Notes under the pieces: model-generated
Told to the model about the DNA's origin: nothing
The model's input: the letters and a program-made list of their open reading frames with translations, nothing else
Databases searched by the model: none
Source: Microglena sp. YARC
Lineage: Eukaryota; Chlorophyta; Chlorophyceae; Chlamydomonadales; Chlamydomonadaceae
Assembly (NCBI GenBank): GCA_022414725.1
Contig: CM039462.1
Coordinates: 176,669,810-176,733,809 of the forward strand
Length of the DNA: 64,000 nt
Direction of reading: 5' to 3'
Program-made: the position numbers and the translations under genes
Shown here: one piece after another, positions 20,491 through 32,699 of the stretch
Position numbering within the stretch: the stretch's first letter is position 1
How the letters are laid out: each line of letters starts with the position of its first letter

Positions 20491-22700
20491 TTGTAGTCTA
20501 TTGTAGGGTCATCCTATTTTTTTGCTATTGCCTCCTATCTTGAGAGTACCCTTTGAATTTGTGTGGAACATTGCCCCCGATTATTTTGTCGTGGTCTTGA
20601 CTGTTGTGGAATCTTTTACCTGGAAGTCCTTCTTTTATAATTGAATTGATCACATGGTATATAAGCTGATATGAATAATTGTTTCTTTTAATTGAATATG
20701 ATTGTATGGTATGTTCAGGCTGCTCACCGTCTGCAGGCGGAGTAAACATGGGTAGTATAAACACCACGACACCACACTCCAGAGTACAGCATGCAACCAG
20801 ATGCCCTTATAAGTGTTATTCTCTGGACCCGAGTTGTATGGTCTGGATTGAAAGTAACACCTGAAGTCCTCCAGTACTAAAGTGTATCTGATTTGCTATA
20901 CAGTGTGGAGTCCGGTCTTGTGATGGATCAGGTCTAGGTACAACCCTACACCCTGATACCAATGAAGTGTATCTGATTCGCTATACAGTGTGGAGTCCGG
21001 TCTTGTGATGGCTCAGGTCTAGGTAGAACCCTACACCCTGATACCCATGAAGTGTATCTGATTCGATTAGGTTTAACCCTACACCCTGATGTCCTGTTGT
21101 AGGGAACCCCCTTTAACCTGGACCACTTTGCTGATTGTATGAACCTGTGTGATATGATGTGTGATAAGAGTTATTTCATGGCAAAGCCATTTTTTGAACA
21201 ATTGTGGGGGCTTATTCTTGGGACTCCTTTTTTGGAGCTACACTATAGATTGGTGCGGAACCTTGCCCCCAGGATGTTCTATGGTTTGAACTATACAGCA
21301 CCTCAAGCCCTGAGCCCCGTTGTGTTTCTGGATCGCTTTACAGTGTCAAGTCCTGCCGGAGCTTTTTTGTATCAGAAAGGGGGTCTTCATGTTGCGAACA
21401 GGGATTTTGTGTCTTTCAAGGTTGGGCTCCTGGTGGCGATTTGGGTAGGCCCCCCAGGGGGTTCGGGGGCAGGATTCGAGTCTCATGGTAGCGGAAGGTT
21501 TGGCCAAAACAGGGTCCCAGCTAGCGATCGCTAGTGGTAGTGGGGGAAAACAAATCTGAGTTCCGTCGTGTGATGGTTCAGGTTCTGGTATCACCCTAAA
21601 CCCTGAACCCTAGTGCTACATGGTTATCGGAATATGTGCGATCTGCTTTGTTCTAGGCGAGTCTGACACACTATTTTGTACACTAGACATCTACAAGCTC
21701 ACTTAGTGCACATGCACAGTCCCCTAACACGACATCAACTAGAGTGGGCAGACACGCCTTGTCGTAAACTAGACAAGAGCTACACAGTTTGGAATTCGCA
21801 CGCTCATTTGTATATTAGATATCTACGAGGTCACATAGTGCACATGCACAGCCCCCCAACACGCGCTGCGCCCAGAGGGGATTAACAGTTTACACAATTG
21901 CATCAATCACGCAGTCAGGCTCCAAAACCTTCCGCGCTAGCGCGCAATAGCGTGCGTCATGTAGTACCCCGGCTGGAACCCTCCACACGGTGTTTCTGCG
22001 ACGCAAGATGCAGTGTCCTGAACCCTGAACCCTAGGATGCTACTAATAGGTGCTTCACAGTTTTCCCTAGTAGAGGGATACTACAGAAAATAAATAAGTA
22101 GTACGCCTAATTACGAGGCGTGAGGTTGAGGGGGCCAGCCTGTTTGCTTGCACTGGGGCCAACTACCAATACTACAGAAAACAAAGTATGGTATGCGTCA
22201 AAAAGTGTTCGATTAGTGCAGTGGGCATTCAAGGCATTGAGCACGGTCAAATTAGTTGGTCGGTGCAATCTGATCCATTTCTACGAGTTTTGCTGAGTCT
22301 TCAATTTTCAATGGTTTTGCATGTTACAACCCAGGAGTCGCCTGATGGACTTGCTCAATCTGGAATGTGTTCATGCTTGTGCATGGTTGTGTGTTTTACT
22401 GTACTGTAGTAGTTCCGCGTAACTAGTTTCAACGCGCAGTTAGATTCACCATGCCTGTTGTCAGTTGGTTGTACGTCAGGGTCAACCTGATTGTTGGTGG
22501 TTAGTTGTTAGCTAGCTAGTTTCAACCTGATTGTTTGAGGTTGGGCGCGTCCGTCTTGCCTTTTTGGCTACCCATGCACTATAACATACACATACATGGT
22601 ACAAGTGTGCAGGCCAAGGTTGTACACATGCTATGAAGACGAAAGTGTAACACCTTTGCTGATCCATGCATTGCCTCATATGTTCCGCCGTTTTTTTATC
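20491..22700. other. Intergenic, no gene recognised
   Basis: Apart from the repeat at 20870-21105 and duplicated strings such as gtgcacatgcacagtccc (21709 and 21840), nothing is recognisable. A 131-codon frame at 21139-21534 has no motif and is not called. Confidence 0.45.
20870..21105 (+). repeat. ~85-bp tandem repeat
   Basis: Two full copies and one partial copy of a unit with aagtgtatctgattcgctatacagtgtggagtccggtcttgtgatgg and aaccctacaccctgat; a diverged copy lies at 21310-21350. Confidence 0.75.
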
Positions 22701-24425
22701 ATCATCATCCTTTTAGGGTTGTTCAGATCTGCCTCTTGAGACGCAGCCTGTTTGCAAATCTGCTCGAAACGCAACCGCCTGCAAGGGAGACCCCCTTTTG
22801 CGATGTGGTCACGAGGGAGTGCGTATCGGCTGCGCCTGGCGCATCGCACAGCAGTAGCCACTCTGGCTGTGGCGGCATAGAACCGTTCCAGGTTCATCCG
22901 CTCTCGTTTGAACTCCCTGATTCGGTGTCCCTGATTCACCGGTCCCTGATTCGAACTTCGGGGTCAGCTGACGCCACGCCACCTTCCGTTTGCGACGACT
23001 AGACCCCGCCCCCGCGGACCGAGATTGGCCTGGAAAAAGTCGAGCGGCAGTATGGCCTGTCAAACCCCAGGCCCTCCCCTCCCCTCCCATCCCCTCACCC
23101 GAATTGCTTAAACTACAAGACCCAACTTGGCAAGGCAAGCCCGCTCCCATAATATTTGCGAGTTTCTTCTGCAAAAAATTGAATCTTTTTCGGAATTCGG
23201 GTAATCACTCAGGACTTTTCCTGTGTCGAGGGAGGGATGGCTTTACAAACCTTGAATTGGCTCTGAAATCAAATCATTGGACTCCCTGGTTTCCGAGGGT
23301 ATTCCAAAATGGGACTAGGAATTGGAAGCCGGTGAGCAGCCAAGAGTTGGCTAAAAAAACATTCAAGTCAAATCAAAACGTTGGCAAATTGAGATTTCGA
23401 CCACTGCAGACCAAACAACAATTGTTTGGCTAAATCCGTTGTCTAGGTCACTAGGTCCCTTCACTTGCAGCCAATCTTCTTTTCGTTTCCGACCGGTTCC
23501 GACGAGGTAAGAAGAGCCGAGCATTTTTGCCTCGTACCGTTTTTAGAATGACTTCGTCGATTCGAAACCCAAAGGTAATCTTGGACACTGGTACAATTCA
23601 TTGCTTGGCCCCGTGCGGTGGCAAGCGTTTTGCAATCGCCAGAGCTTGGCCATGCTTCTTTATTCCTCCCTCCTACCTATATATTATATATAGTACTTAT
23701 GCCTGCCATCCCTCTTGCTTCACAACTTGTCAATGTAGGCTAAGTAGCCTATGTATCTCCACAGGTACGAGCCCAAGCTTTTGCATTGGTTGATAATGTG
23801 TTCGTAAGTCTGGAAGGCTGATTTGAACAAACGATGCCAACATTAAGCAGGTCAGTGTTAGTGGCGCAGACAATATCTAGTTGCAGGTCAACATGCACGG
23901 GATCAACGACTAAGGAAGCGCGTATCTTGCCGTTGCCTCTGATCTGATCAGATGTCATCATTGGTACGGTCCATGGGTAGCAAAACAACGTCTGGAGGGG
24001 CGTGGTGTTAAGGAGATCCTTCCGTTCGCCGCAGCTGGAGAAGTAAGTGTCACCCTCCAAACGGTAGGGACTTCTTCGTGCACGCGTGACAAGAATACTG
24101 GTACAAGGGTAATCAAATATGCTTTGTACAAGGGTGATCAAATAGGCAAAGGGACTTGCCAAACCTTTATGTACGTATGTTACAGCCCAGGGGTAGGGTC
24201 CAAACCTGTTGCATAAGCATGTCCCGTATTCCGCACAAACTTGGACTCACTATCAAGTTTTGAGAAAATGAACATTGAACGTGAATTGGTGGATACAAAC
24301 TCCATTATGAAGCTGGTCATGAATCCTGATTCCTTTGAAGGATGGAAATGCTTAATTACTTAATCCAATCTGATTTAATTTATAAAAATATGCGACAAAT
24401 AATCGTACAATTAAATTATCATCCT
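22701..24425. other. Intergenic, fragments of dispersed repeats
   Basis: At 22717 a CAGGGTTGTTCAG-like MITE end is seen. At 23990-24080 is a copy of the gataacgcctgg/ggggcgtggtgttaagg repeat family. Frames of 80-147 codons around 22.8-23.4 kb overlap on both strands and show no motif. Confidence 0.45.
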
Positions 24426-24685
24426 GCATATCTTAATCAAGTTGTGCATATCTTAATCAAGTTGTGTATATCTTAATCAAGTTGTGCATATCTTAATCAA
24501 GTTGTGCATTTCTTAATCAAGTTGTGTATATCTTAATCAAGTTGTGCATATCTTCATCAAGTTGTGCATATCTTCATCAAGTTGTGCATATCTTCATCAA
24601 GTTGTGCATATCTTCATCAAGTTGTGCAAATCTTAATCAAGTTGTGCATACCTTGATCAAGTTGTGCATGTCCTAATCAAGTTGT
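24426..24685 (+). repeat. 20-bp satellite, 13 copies
   Basis: Thirteen head-to-tail copies of gcatatcttaatcaagttgt with few changes (ttaatc/ttcatc variants in blocks). There are no spacers. Confidence 0.95.
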
Positions 24686-25147
24686 GCACATCTGGGTCCA
24701 TTTCTGGATAAATTAATCACACCCTTGAAAACTCAGAAATGCCCCCCAATATTATTGTTGTTCACACATTCATGGCTCGTACGTTACATAAAAGTAAGCA
24801 CCAGTCCCACCTCGTACTAATTAAGGCATCATCAATGCACATTCCTTGCATAGCATAAGAAAGGGGTCTGCTTGATCACATCATGCTAAATGTGATACCA
24901 TCAGCTATAGTGTCAGCAACATCAAGTAGGTAGTTATTAGCTGGTGTGTTCCATTACGCTATGTAGCGCCCAGGCTTCCTTCAGTTGCCAATTGCAATCA
25001 CTTGAAATAAGAGCGAATTGCGGGATCCCTCTTCATTCCAAGTGCTTTCATTGCTCGATCCTTGGCAGCAAATAGGAACTTTTTGGTGAAGGAGGCTTCC
25101 AGGCTCGGTGACTAAGACGCCGTCGTTCCAAACCAAGTCACCCCGCC

Positions 25148-25690
25148 GTGAGCACGTGTGCATATGTTTATGTTTGCTTGTGTCAATGTGTATGTGAGCG
25201 AGTGTGCATGTGTGCATATGTTCATGTTTGCAGATGTGCATGTGTCCATGTGCATGTGAGCGTGTGCATGTATGCAATTGTACAGATGTGCATGTGCTCA
25301 TCTGTGTATGTGTGCATGTCCATGTGTATGTGCATGTTTGTGTGTGTGGAATGTGCATGTAAGCAAGTGCACAGGTGTGTAAGTGTGCATGGGTGCAAGT
25401 GTGAATGCGCATGTGTGAATATGTGTATGTGCATGTGTGTATAAGCAAGTGTGCTTGTGTGCATGTGTGAATGCGCATGTGTGCATGTGTGCAGGTGTGA
25501 ATGCGCAAGTGTGTATGTGCAAGTGTGCTAGTGCATGTGTGTATGTGTGCGTGTGTGAATGCGCATGTGCGCATGTGTGTACGTGCAAGTGTGCATGTGC
25601 ATGTGAGCAAGTGCACAGGTGTGTAAGTGCAGATGTGCATGTGCATATATGCATATACATGTGTATGTGCAAGTGCATGTGTGTGTAACG
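25148..25690 (+). repeat. TGTGCA microsatellite tract 1
   Basis: Imperfect (TGTGCATG)n with aagtgtg variations. It is open in several frames as Cys/Met/Val or His/Thr runs, which are artefacts. Confidence 0.9.
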
Positions 25691-26007
25691 GTACGGACCC
25701 CTTCACAGGGATTCAGGCCTGTTAAGAGGACTCAAGGGTACCGAGTTAACCCGGAGTCATCGGCGCTAACGCCGACTGTAGAATGTGGGAGACAGCCACA
25801 GAGAATCATCTGTACTTCCATCGAGGTTCTACGCGCTGTCGCTCCACATCCCACTTGATACTAGAGGTAATCCTTTAACCTGTCTTCCTTGTTAGCCTTC
25901 GTTCCTATCGCTATCCACTTCGACTAAATACTAGTAACTTAACGACTTACTGATGAATAGCAGCCATTACTGCTGTATAGCATTTCTGAGCTGCTACATA
26001 GTGCATT

Positions 26008-26222
26008 TGTGCGTGCGTATATGTGCATGTTTGCATGTATGTATGTGCATGTGTGCATGCTTGTAAGTGCATGTGTGCATGTATGTATGTGCACATATGT
26101 ATATGTAATTGCATGTGTGTATGCATGTTTGCATGTGTGTTTGTGCATGTGTGCATGTGCGCAAGTACACATGTGTGAATGTGTGTACGTGCATGCGCAT
26201 GTATGTATGTGCATGTGTTTTT
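26008..26222 (+). repeat. TGTGCA microsatellite tract 2
   Basis: The same composition as the tract at 25148, separated from it by about 320 bp of single-copy sequence in which no gene is recognised. Confidence 0.9.
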
Positions 26223-27060
26223 GCTGCAATACTGGTGAGACCACGCCTTCTATGTCGTGTTAGGTTGGCTTGGGTCGACCCACACATGCAACAATTGTCT
26301 TCCTTGGTGGCTGACATCCTGGGGCTGAAATTTGTACATCAACACCCAAAAACCTTCACTGAATAGGCATACAACTGAACATGCATGCAAAGCTGACTCC
26401 TAGTCCACCTGGAGCTACAGGAGCACTCTAGTGGAGCAGCATGGCATAACTCAGAATGCACCAGAATGCAACCCTAGTTCTAAATCTGCACGGCTGGAGC
26501 TGGAAACACAACACAAACTTCGCCAGCGGTATATTGAAGATAAGCAGCGCCAAATTGAGCTCCTCGCAACTTCGACTTCCTGTAAACGGAGGTCGAAAGG
26601 ATTCTGTGGCTTCTCGCAACCCTCGGGCCTTCGTCTCCGGTCGATGCGCGGCGATCCAAATCAATCAGAATAAGTTGCTAGGTCAATATTCGACTATCGA
26701 GGCATTTGGAACGAATAACTGCGCTCCCTGGAGAAAGCTGTATTTAGAGGTTTCGGTTATGAGAATGTCCAGTGAGAAATGTTGCAACGAACAGGCAGAA
26801 TTCAATCAATAAAGGCGCTCAGGGATACAAACGCGTCGATGTATACACTTGGATTGGAAGGATCGAGGCGCGCGAGAAATTTTGACATGGGGTCAGGATT
26901 TCGCCCCCCTGATGTCGCTCGTTGCCCCCATGGGGGGTGAGGGGGACAGGGAAGAGGGGGGAATGGTGATGGTACAGGGGAAGGGGGGGAGTGGAACAAG
27001 TATGTGAAAGGTGGGCATGGTGATGATGTTGAGGGGAGAGAGGGGGAGGGGGACAAGTGA
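26223..27060. other. Intergenic, no gene recognised
   Basis: Short overlapping frames only. From about 26930 the sequence becomes G-rich (gggggacagggaagaggggggaatgg), leading into the dispersed repeat at 27060. Confidence 0.45.
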
Positions 27061-27730
27061 GAGGTGGTTATGGTGGTGGTGGTGGTTGGCTCTGGTTGGG
27101 GTCCAGGGGGGGACAGCTCAGTTAGATCCGTAATGTTGTCAGTTATTGGACTGAATCGTTTGTAACATCATAGCTGTATCTGGGATGGGTGCAAATGTAT
27201 GCATGTAATTATGAGTGTTCCAGTCCAGGGTAGCCAAATAGGCTCCGTGCAGACGATGTTAATGATGTAGGGGGGAGAGGGGGTGAGAGGGACAAGGAAG
27301 AGGGGGGCATGGTGATGATGTAGGGGGAAGAGGGGGGAAGGGGGACAAGTGACAGGTGGGGATGTTAGTGATGTCGGGGGGAGAGGGGGACACGTGAGTG
27401 ATGGTGGTGGTGGTGGTGTGTGTGTGTGGGGGGGTGGGTGGGTGGGTGGGGGGGGGCGCTCTGGTTGGGGTGCAAGCCAAGCCTGGTTGGGGTCTAGGGG
27501 GGGACAGCTCAGTTAGATCCGTATTGTTGTCAGTTATGGGGCTGAATCGTTTGTATCATCATAGCTCTATATGGGATGGGTGCAAATGTATGCATGTAAG
27601 TATGTGCGTTACAGTCCAGGGGTAGCCAGACAGGCACCGGGCGGAAGATTTTGATGGTGTAGGGGGTGTGGGGGGCAAGGGAGAGGTGGGCATGGTGAGG
27701 ATGTAGGGGGGAGAGGGGTGGATCTTTTTG
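27060..27730 (+). repeat. Dispersed repeat family, two direct copies
   Basis: Two copies (about 27060-27260 and 27400-27660) share (gtg)n, a G run, gacagctcagttagatccgta, cagttat.gg.ctgaatcgtttgtatcatcatagct, gggatgggtgcaaatgtatgcatgtaa and cagtccaggggtagcca. The cagctcagttagatc string resembles a pol III A box, so a tRNA-related origin is possible. Inverted copies lie at 28255-28800 and another at 47455-47830. Confidence 0.7.
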
Positions 27731-28250
27731 CATTTCCCTCCCCACTATGAATAAACGAATTTACTTCGTGCGCAGCTCAAGTATTGTGTTCAAATTCGTA
27801 CTCCAATTATCGAAAAAAGAAGGTAATAGAAACCCATTTTGTTTTTAGTAAGTCAACACCCCCCCTAAAATTTGATGTTTGTAAAGAAACAGATTTTCAA
27901 ATTCCGAGTTCAAATGTCAATATTCTAAGCAAAAAGAAAAATATTTTAAAAAGTTTTATTTTTATTTTTACCCCCACCCGAAAAGTCGACTTTTTCAAAA
28001 ACATGAGTTTCAAATTCTGAGGTCAACAGTCGAAATTCCAAGCAACATTAGGAGAACAAAAAAATGTACTTTTTTTAATACCAAATCTTTGACAGCCTGG
28101 CAAGGGGGCCGGCGCAACGAGTAACAAGGTCTTCCACATGGGGCGTGCTTCACAAACCTCCAAATAATGGATTCCCGAAGTGCCATACTGTTACTGATTG
28201 CGCCAGCCCCTCAAAAAGACATGCCCTTTTGACAATATCGTTTGTATGGG
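27731..28250. other. AT-rich spacer between inverted repeat copies
   Basis: An AT-rich stretch (27780-28080) with short internal repeats such as tcaaattc.gagttcaa. No gene is recognised. It forms the centre between the direct copies at 27 kb and inverted copies at 28 kb. Confidence 0.5.
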
Positions 28251-28254
28251 CGTT

Positions 28255-28800
28255 GCCCGCATGGGCCCTCCCCCCCTCCCCCCCTACATCATCAACATTG
28301 TCTGTACAGAGCCAATTTGGCTACCTCTGGACTGTAACACACATACTTACATGCATACAATTGCACCCATCCCAGATACAGCTATGATGATACAAACGAT
28401 TCAGTCCCATAACTGACAACACAGCACATCCAACTGAGCTGCCCCCCCCCCCCCTGGCCTCCGACCCAGCAGGCTTGCACCACACAACCACCACCACCAC
28501 TGGCACCACCACCTCTCACTTGTCCCCCTCATTCCCTTTCCGTCTCCCCCCAACATGATCACCATGCCCACCTCTAACATACTTGCCCCCCTACCCCCCC
28601 CCCCCCCTCTCCCCCCAACATCATCACCATGCCCACCTCTTCCTTGTTCCCCTCTCCCCCCTACATCATTAACATCGTCAGCCCGGTGCCAATTGGGCTA
28701 CCCCTGGACTGTAACACACATACTTGCGTGCATACATTCGCACCCATCCCAGATACAGCTATGATGATACAAACGATTCAGTCCCATAGCTGACAACATT
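28255..28800 (-). repeat. Dispersed repeat family, two inverted copies
   Basis: Reverse complements of the 27-kb copies at about 28262-28450 and 28590-28800: ggctacc.ctggactgtaacacacatact, gcacccatcccagatacagctatgatgatacaaacgattcagtcccat. C runs of 13-14 bp interrupt them. Confidence 0.75.
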
Positions 28801-29164
28801 ACGGATATAAATGAGGGTATGGAATGCTAACAGATGGCACAATCGCTCATCACGATGAGACCAGTGGAGACAAGTACCTCGATATTGAGCAAGCGATTGA
28901 AATCCCATGACTGTATGCAATCACCGTTATCTATTTGGTTGTCTAGCTATCTTAGCAGTTGTCATCCCATGCAAAACTGAAGAGAGAGGATCGCTCGATC
29001 GCTCAATCAAGTCAATTGCGAAAAGCTACTATGTGCTGGAGTCTGAGTGGGGTACATACCGGGTCGTGTATTGGTTCATTCTGTTGCGCTTTAATATGTT
29101 TGCCAGCTAAAAGCAAAGCGGATTACGCCAAAATTAATGCTGGGGTCTTTATTTCTTTTTAAAA

Positions 29165-29265
29165 GCAGTAGGCCAAGTCGGAGTGATAAATAAGGAAGCT
29201 GTCCTAAGTGGGTGAGGCTACATCCTACCTGGAGTTCACGGGAGCGTTTGTCCGGGAGCGTTTTA
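29165..29265 (-). mobile_element. 3'-end fragment of the retroelement at 30.5 kb
   Basis: agcagtaggccaagtcggagtgat..aaggaagctgtcc matches agcagtaagccaattcggcgtgattaaggaagctgtcc at 30572-30610, directly beside the A/T-rich tail in both. It is followed by tacctggagttcacgggagc, which occurs inverted at 30485-30510. This looks like a 5'-truncated copy of the same element. Confidence 0.5.
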
Positions 29266-29289
29266 CCCTCCACAAACACCCATGCCTTA

Positions 29290-29760
29290 TCAAGTCATCA
29301 TCCCCCAAATGCATGCACGTGCCTCCACCCAAGTACACGGCTGCATGCCCCCCACATGCATGCACGTCCATCTGCACACATGCATACCCACTGCCCTCCA
29401 CATGCATGCATGTCCCTCCATCCAAGTACATGGCTGAATCCCCACCACATGCATTCACGTCCCTTCGCACACATGCATGCCTACTGCCATCCACATGCAT
29501 GCACATCCCTCCACAATCAAACACCCATGCCTGATCACCCCCCAAATGCATGCACGTCCCTCCAACCAAGTACATGGCTGCATGCCCCCCACGTGCATGC
29601 ATGTCCCTCCGCAAATATGTATGCCTCCTGCCCTCAACATGCATGCACGCCCCTCCACCCGAGTACATCGCTGCTTGCCCTCCACATGCATGCACGTCCC
29701 TCCGCAGACATACATGCCTCCTGCCCTCCACATACATGCAAGTCCCTCCACAAACACCCA
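29290..29760 (+). repeat. CATGCATGCACGTCCCTCC minisatellite
   Basis: About ten imperfect 45-60 bp units built around the palindrome catgcatg with cacgtccctcc.cc and aagtacatggctg. It is open in several frames on both strands (His/Pro/Cys or Gly/Cys/Met rich); these are not genes. Confidence 0.85.
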
Positions 29761-29765
29761 TGCCT

Positions 29766-30527
29766 TGTCATCCCCTGGGTACCGCTCTTTGCCAAGGGTG
29801 AACACGAATTCAGCAGGGAACTTGACATCCAGAGTAAGAAGCATCAACATCAACCTCGCACTCTGGTGTTGGACTTCTGGTTGGCTGGTACCCTCTGGAT
29901 GCACTAGGATCTGGCTGAGCTCAACGCGCGTTCCATCCTTCGCGGTGAAAGGCATGGGTATCCGAAGAGCAGGTGGAGCTTCAAAAGGGATGATGCCAGA
30001 TCCCTGTTCTGGTCTGCCGCGCGTGCTCTTTGACATTTAAAAGCTGTTCAGAGTGTCTGCATCCAAGCAACCCAGCAACCGCGCCGAATAAGCAAAGGCA
30101 TCGTGTGCGACAGCTTCAGTGTCTGCTTCCGCTGAGGCAACACAGCCTGATGTGGCTGCCGTGGAGCGACGAAACCTGCCCCTGCTGCTACCAATCAAGC
30201 TGAGCCTGTATGGGGCTTTCTACCAGAGTCAAGGAAAGGGTGTCTATTCTAATAGCATGGAAAGCAGCACCTTCGGAATAATGAAGGATGCAATGAATCG
30301 CAAGCCCAGTTTTGTTGTTACCTCGCGAGCGGGCACAACTGCCGAGATTTGGGGGCGAGATTTGAAAATTCCTGCGAAATTGCTGCGAAAATTCAAACGC
30401 CAGGAGATACGCGATCCTCCAGCCCAGGGTAGATTCGGTGAGGGGTCGTGGCGGACCCCCTTACGTAAAACGCTTCTGGACAAATGCTCCCGTGAACTCC
30501 AGGTAGGGAGACTCCAGTGCATGAAGG
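29766..30527. other. Intergenic between minisatellite and retroelement tail
   Basis: Frames up to 159 codons exist (30119-30598 on +) but run into the AAAAG microsatellite and show no motif. The inverted match of 30471-30520 to 29220-29265 makes the whole 29.2-30.5 kb interval a possible inverted-repeat unit. Confidence 0.4.
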
Positions 30528-31160
30528 GAAAAGAAAAGAAAAGAAAAGAAAAGAAAAGAAAAGAAAAGAAAAGCAGTAAGCCAATTCGGCGTGATTAAGG
30601 AAGCTGTCCAAAGGGGGTCCTCGGACAACACCATCAAACCGGGGGGGTGGCTAGGGGGGGCGGTACCCCCCACGATAGCCGGTGGCGGAAGAAGGAGTGT
30701 GGGACGAGTGTGTAGCAGATTCCATGCGCCGGCGGGTACACACAATGGTATGTGCGCATCGGACGGCATGCAGGTGGAGGGAGTGGAGGAGGCGGGTGGT
30801 GTCAGTAGGATGGATACCGAGAGAAGAAAAAATGGGAATAAGGGAGGCGAAGAGGGTACCGAAGGAGCCGAGGATGATGGGGTCCGGGGAGATGACCCGC
30901 CAACCAGCAGCGAGAAGAGCCGAACGGAGGGTGGAATGCTGAGCGCGTTTAATGGCAAGGGTGGTATGATAGCGGGCGTCCCAAGTGTATGTGAGTTCAC
31001 AGAGATAGACAGTGTGGGCGGCCTGGAGGGTGGAAAGTTCTGACAGGGTGAGGGTGGCGTCGTGGGAGGGGGCGTCAAAAGGGGAGAGACCGGAAAGGAA
31101 GAGGATATCGGGGCGCAATTTGGCGACAGGGGTACAAGAGCAAGGGTGGAGGCATGCACA
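30528..31160 (-). mobile_element. Retroelement 3' end with PD-(D/E)XK-like nuclease domain
   Basis: On the minus strand a frame from about 31160 to a stop at 30651 encodes LRPDILFLSGL, then VYLCELTYTWDARYH, then IKRAQHSTLRSALLAAGW and PIILGSFGTL. The order R-P-D, then E in a hydrophobic strand, then K-x-x-Q-H is what I expect of restriction-like endonuclease domains at the C-terminus of some non-LTR elements; this comes from family knowledge and was not searched. The frame is followed by about 75 bp and a (TTTTC)n tail (30528-30575). Upstream parts (RT) are missing, so it is a 5'-truncated copy. Confidence 0.55.
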
Positions 31161-31249
31161 AGTGGGTGGGAGGTGTGGGAGGAGCCAAGGGGGTAGGCGG
31201 GTGTTGGAGACACCGAGTGGGAGGGCGTTTCTCGAAGATGCGTCAACAT

Positions 31250-31976
31250 AGAATGTGGAAGTGGAAGGGAAGCGAAAACTTTGGGTACATTATTGTAGTG
31301 CCGTCACAGCCGTCTCAGCCACCTAGCAATGTAGACACCATTCCATTGGGTACGAGTTTAGCGATAATCTCCAACGCTACTTGGTAATCATTAGATTCGT
31401 GGATAGCTCTACCGGGAATTGGTAAGACTAGCTGCCCACCAATTCGGTCGCTGCTCACCAATTCGGTCGCTGCCCACCAATTAGCCTTTGTTATCTCCGT
31501 CGCAACGTCCCAACCTAATAAAACAAGGTAGCCAAGTAGACAAGTAGATAAGACCCAGACGGAAAAGATCGTATGTACCGGTAGATAGATTTATAGATCG
31601 AAAGATGCGTAAGAGAGAAACACTGTAGCTCACGATACATGCGAACTAGGATTCGCTAGGACACACCCACATATCCTAAATCTCCTCAAATATCTCTCTC
31701 TCTCTCTCTCCGTCTCTCCCTCTCAAGGTACAGCAGCAGCAAGTCCACCAGGTATCAACAAGCTTACGTCTGCCAGCGAGAAATTAACAATGCCAAGTAT
31801 GGTGAGTGAAATAAACTTCTATGCGGTTGTGTGTGGTAAACGAATAGAGATATCATGGTAGATGAATTATTGTACACACCTAAAGGACCAACTATAAGAT
31901 GTGTCCATACTTCGATTTCCCGATCATTGATATTACAGATTTAGAAGAAACTCTTGATTAGGATACGATATATACC
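31250..31976. other. Intergenic, no gene recognised
   Basis: Contains a short tandem caattcggtcgctgcccac (31438-31480) and a (TC)n run at 31694-31712. Composition changes to AT-rich from about 31800. Confidence 0.45.
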
Positions 31977-32690
31977 ATGCTCACATGTCCTCTCAACATG
32001 AAGGATCTGGTGTTCGCATCTGCAAATGATATGAATGAGATTATCTATACCATATTTCGAAGAGATGGTATTGTCCCTGATTACTTTGCTCAACCTCCAG
32101 CATTTGAGGTTGCACATGTCTTGTCAATTGACATCAAAAATAATTCTGGTGACCTACACGACGAAAACACGAACGTGGGAATGCTTGTTTCTATCTTAAT
32201 GGCAAACATCAAGTCGTATAAATATGGTAACAGAACGGATGGATTTCCTGAGATCGCCATTGAATTTGCAGACATGAAGCTGATTAATTTAATGTACAAA
32301 CATCCACGTTCTGCATTAAAAAATTATGGACTTACATGACTCCTACCAAACCGAATCGTAGATGGTACACATGAGGCCAAATATATTTGAGATGATCGTA
32401 TGTCTGATGATGATGTGTTGGATATCAAGTTGTTCTTAAAGCACGTAGAGGCGTACATTGATGAGGAAGTGAATCTCTGAGATGAGTAAGAGTACAAGAA
32501 GATACTCGAATATTTGAAAACAAATGTATTCGCGAGCCTTCATATATCCCATGTATGAGAAGAGCAGGATCTTCTTGTTCAACACTGATGGCGACATCAA
32601 CACAATGTCCATAAATGTCAACCCCGGTCTCGTGATTTGCTTCTGAGCAAGCGCTTACATAGGTCGCTTCGACCCCTAATCTAAACTCCA
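31977..32690 (+). pseudogene. Decayed AT-rich gene of unknown function
   Basis: A frame open for 120 codons from 31977 (MLTCPLNMKDLVFASANDMN at the start) continues past a TGA (32337) with protein-like sequence for about 60 further codons. It is interrupted by two more TGA and one TAA, then resumes in another frame from about 32531 (key words YEKSRIFLFNTDGDINTMS) with a further TGA and TAA. The stops are mostly TGA where CGA would fit, as expected of CpG-to-TpG decay. Composition and codon use differ from the GC-richer neighbours, suggesting a foreign or mobile origin. The family is not recognised. Confidence 0.5.
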
Positions 32691-32699
32691 CACAAACCG

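Noticed and set aside
24426..24685. CRISPR array
   Set aside because: The 20-bp units are head to tail without spacers, in eukaryotic sequence. The same holds for the 32-bp satellite at 53755.
25148..26366. Cys/Met/Val-rich and His/Thr-rich frames
   Set aside because: Products of TGTGCA microsatellites.
29212..29907. 231-codon His/Pro/Cys-rich frame and its antisense partner
   Set aside because: The CATGCATG minisatellite is open on both strands; periodic composition only.
30461..31249. 262-codon Pro/Ser-rich minus-strand frame
   Set aside because: Overlaps the nuclease-like frame, which has a protein-like pattern; this one is its shadow.
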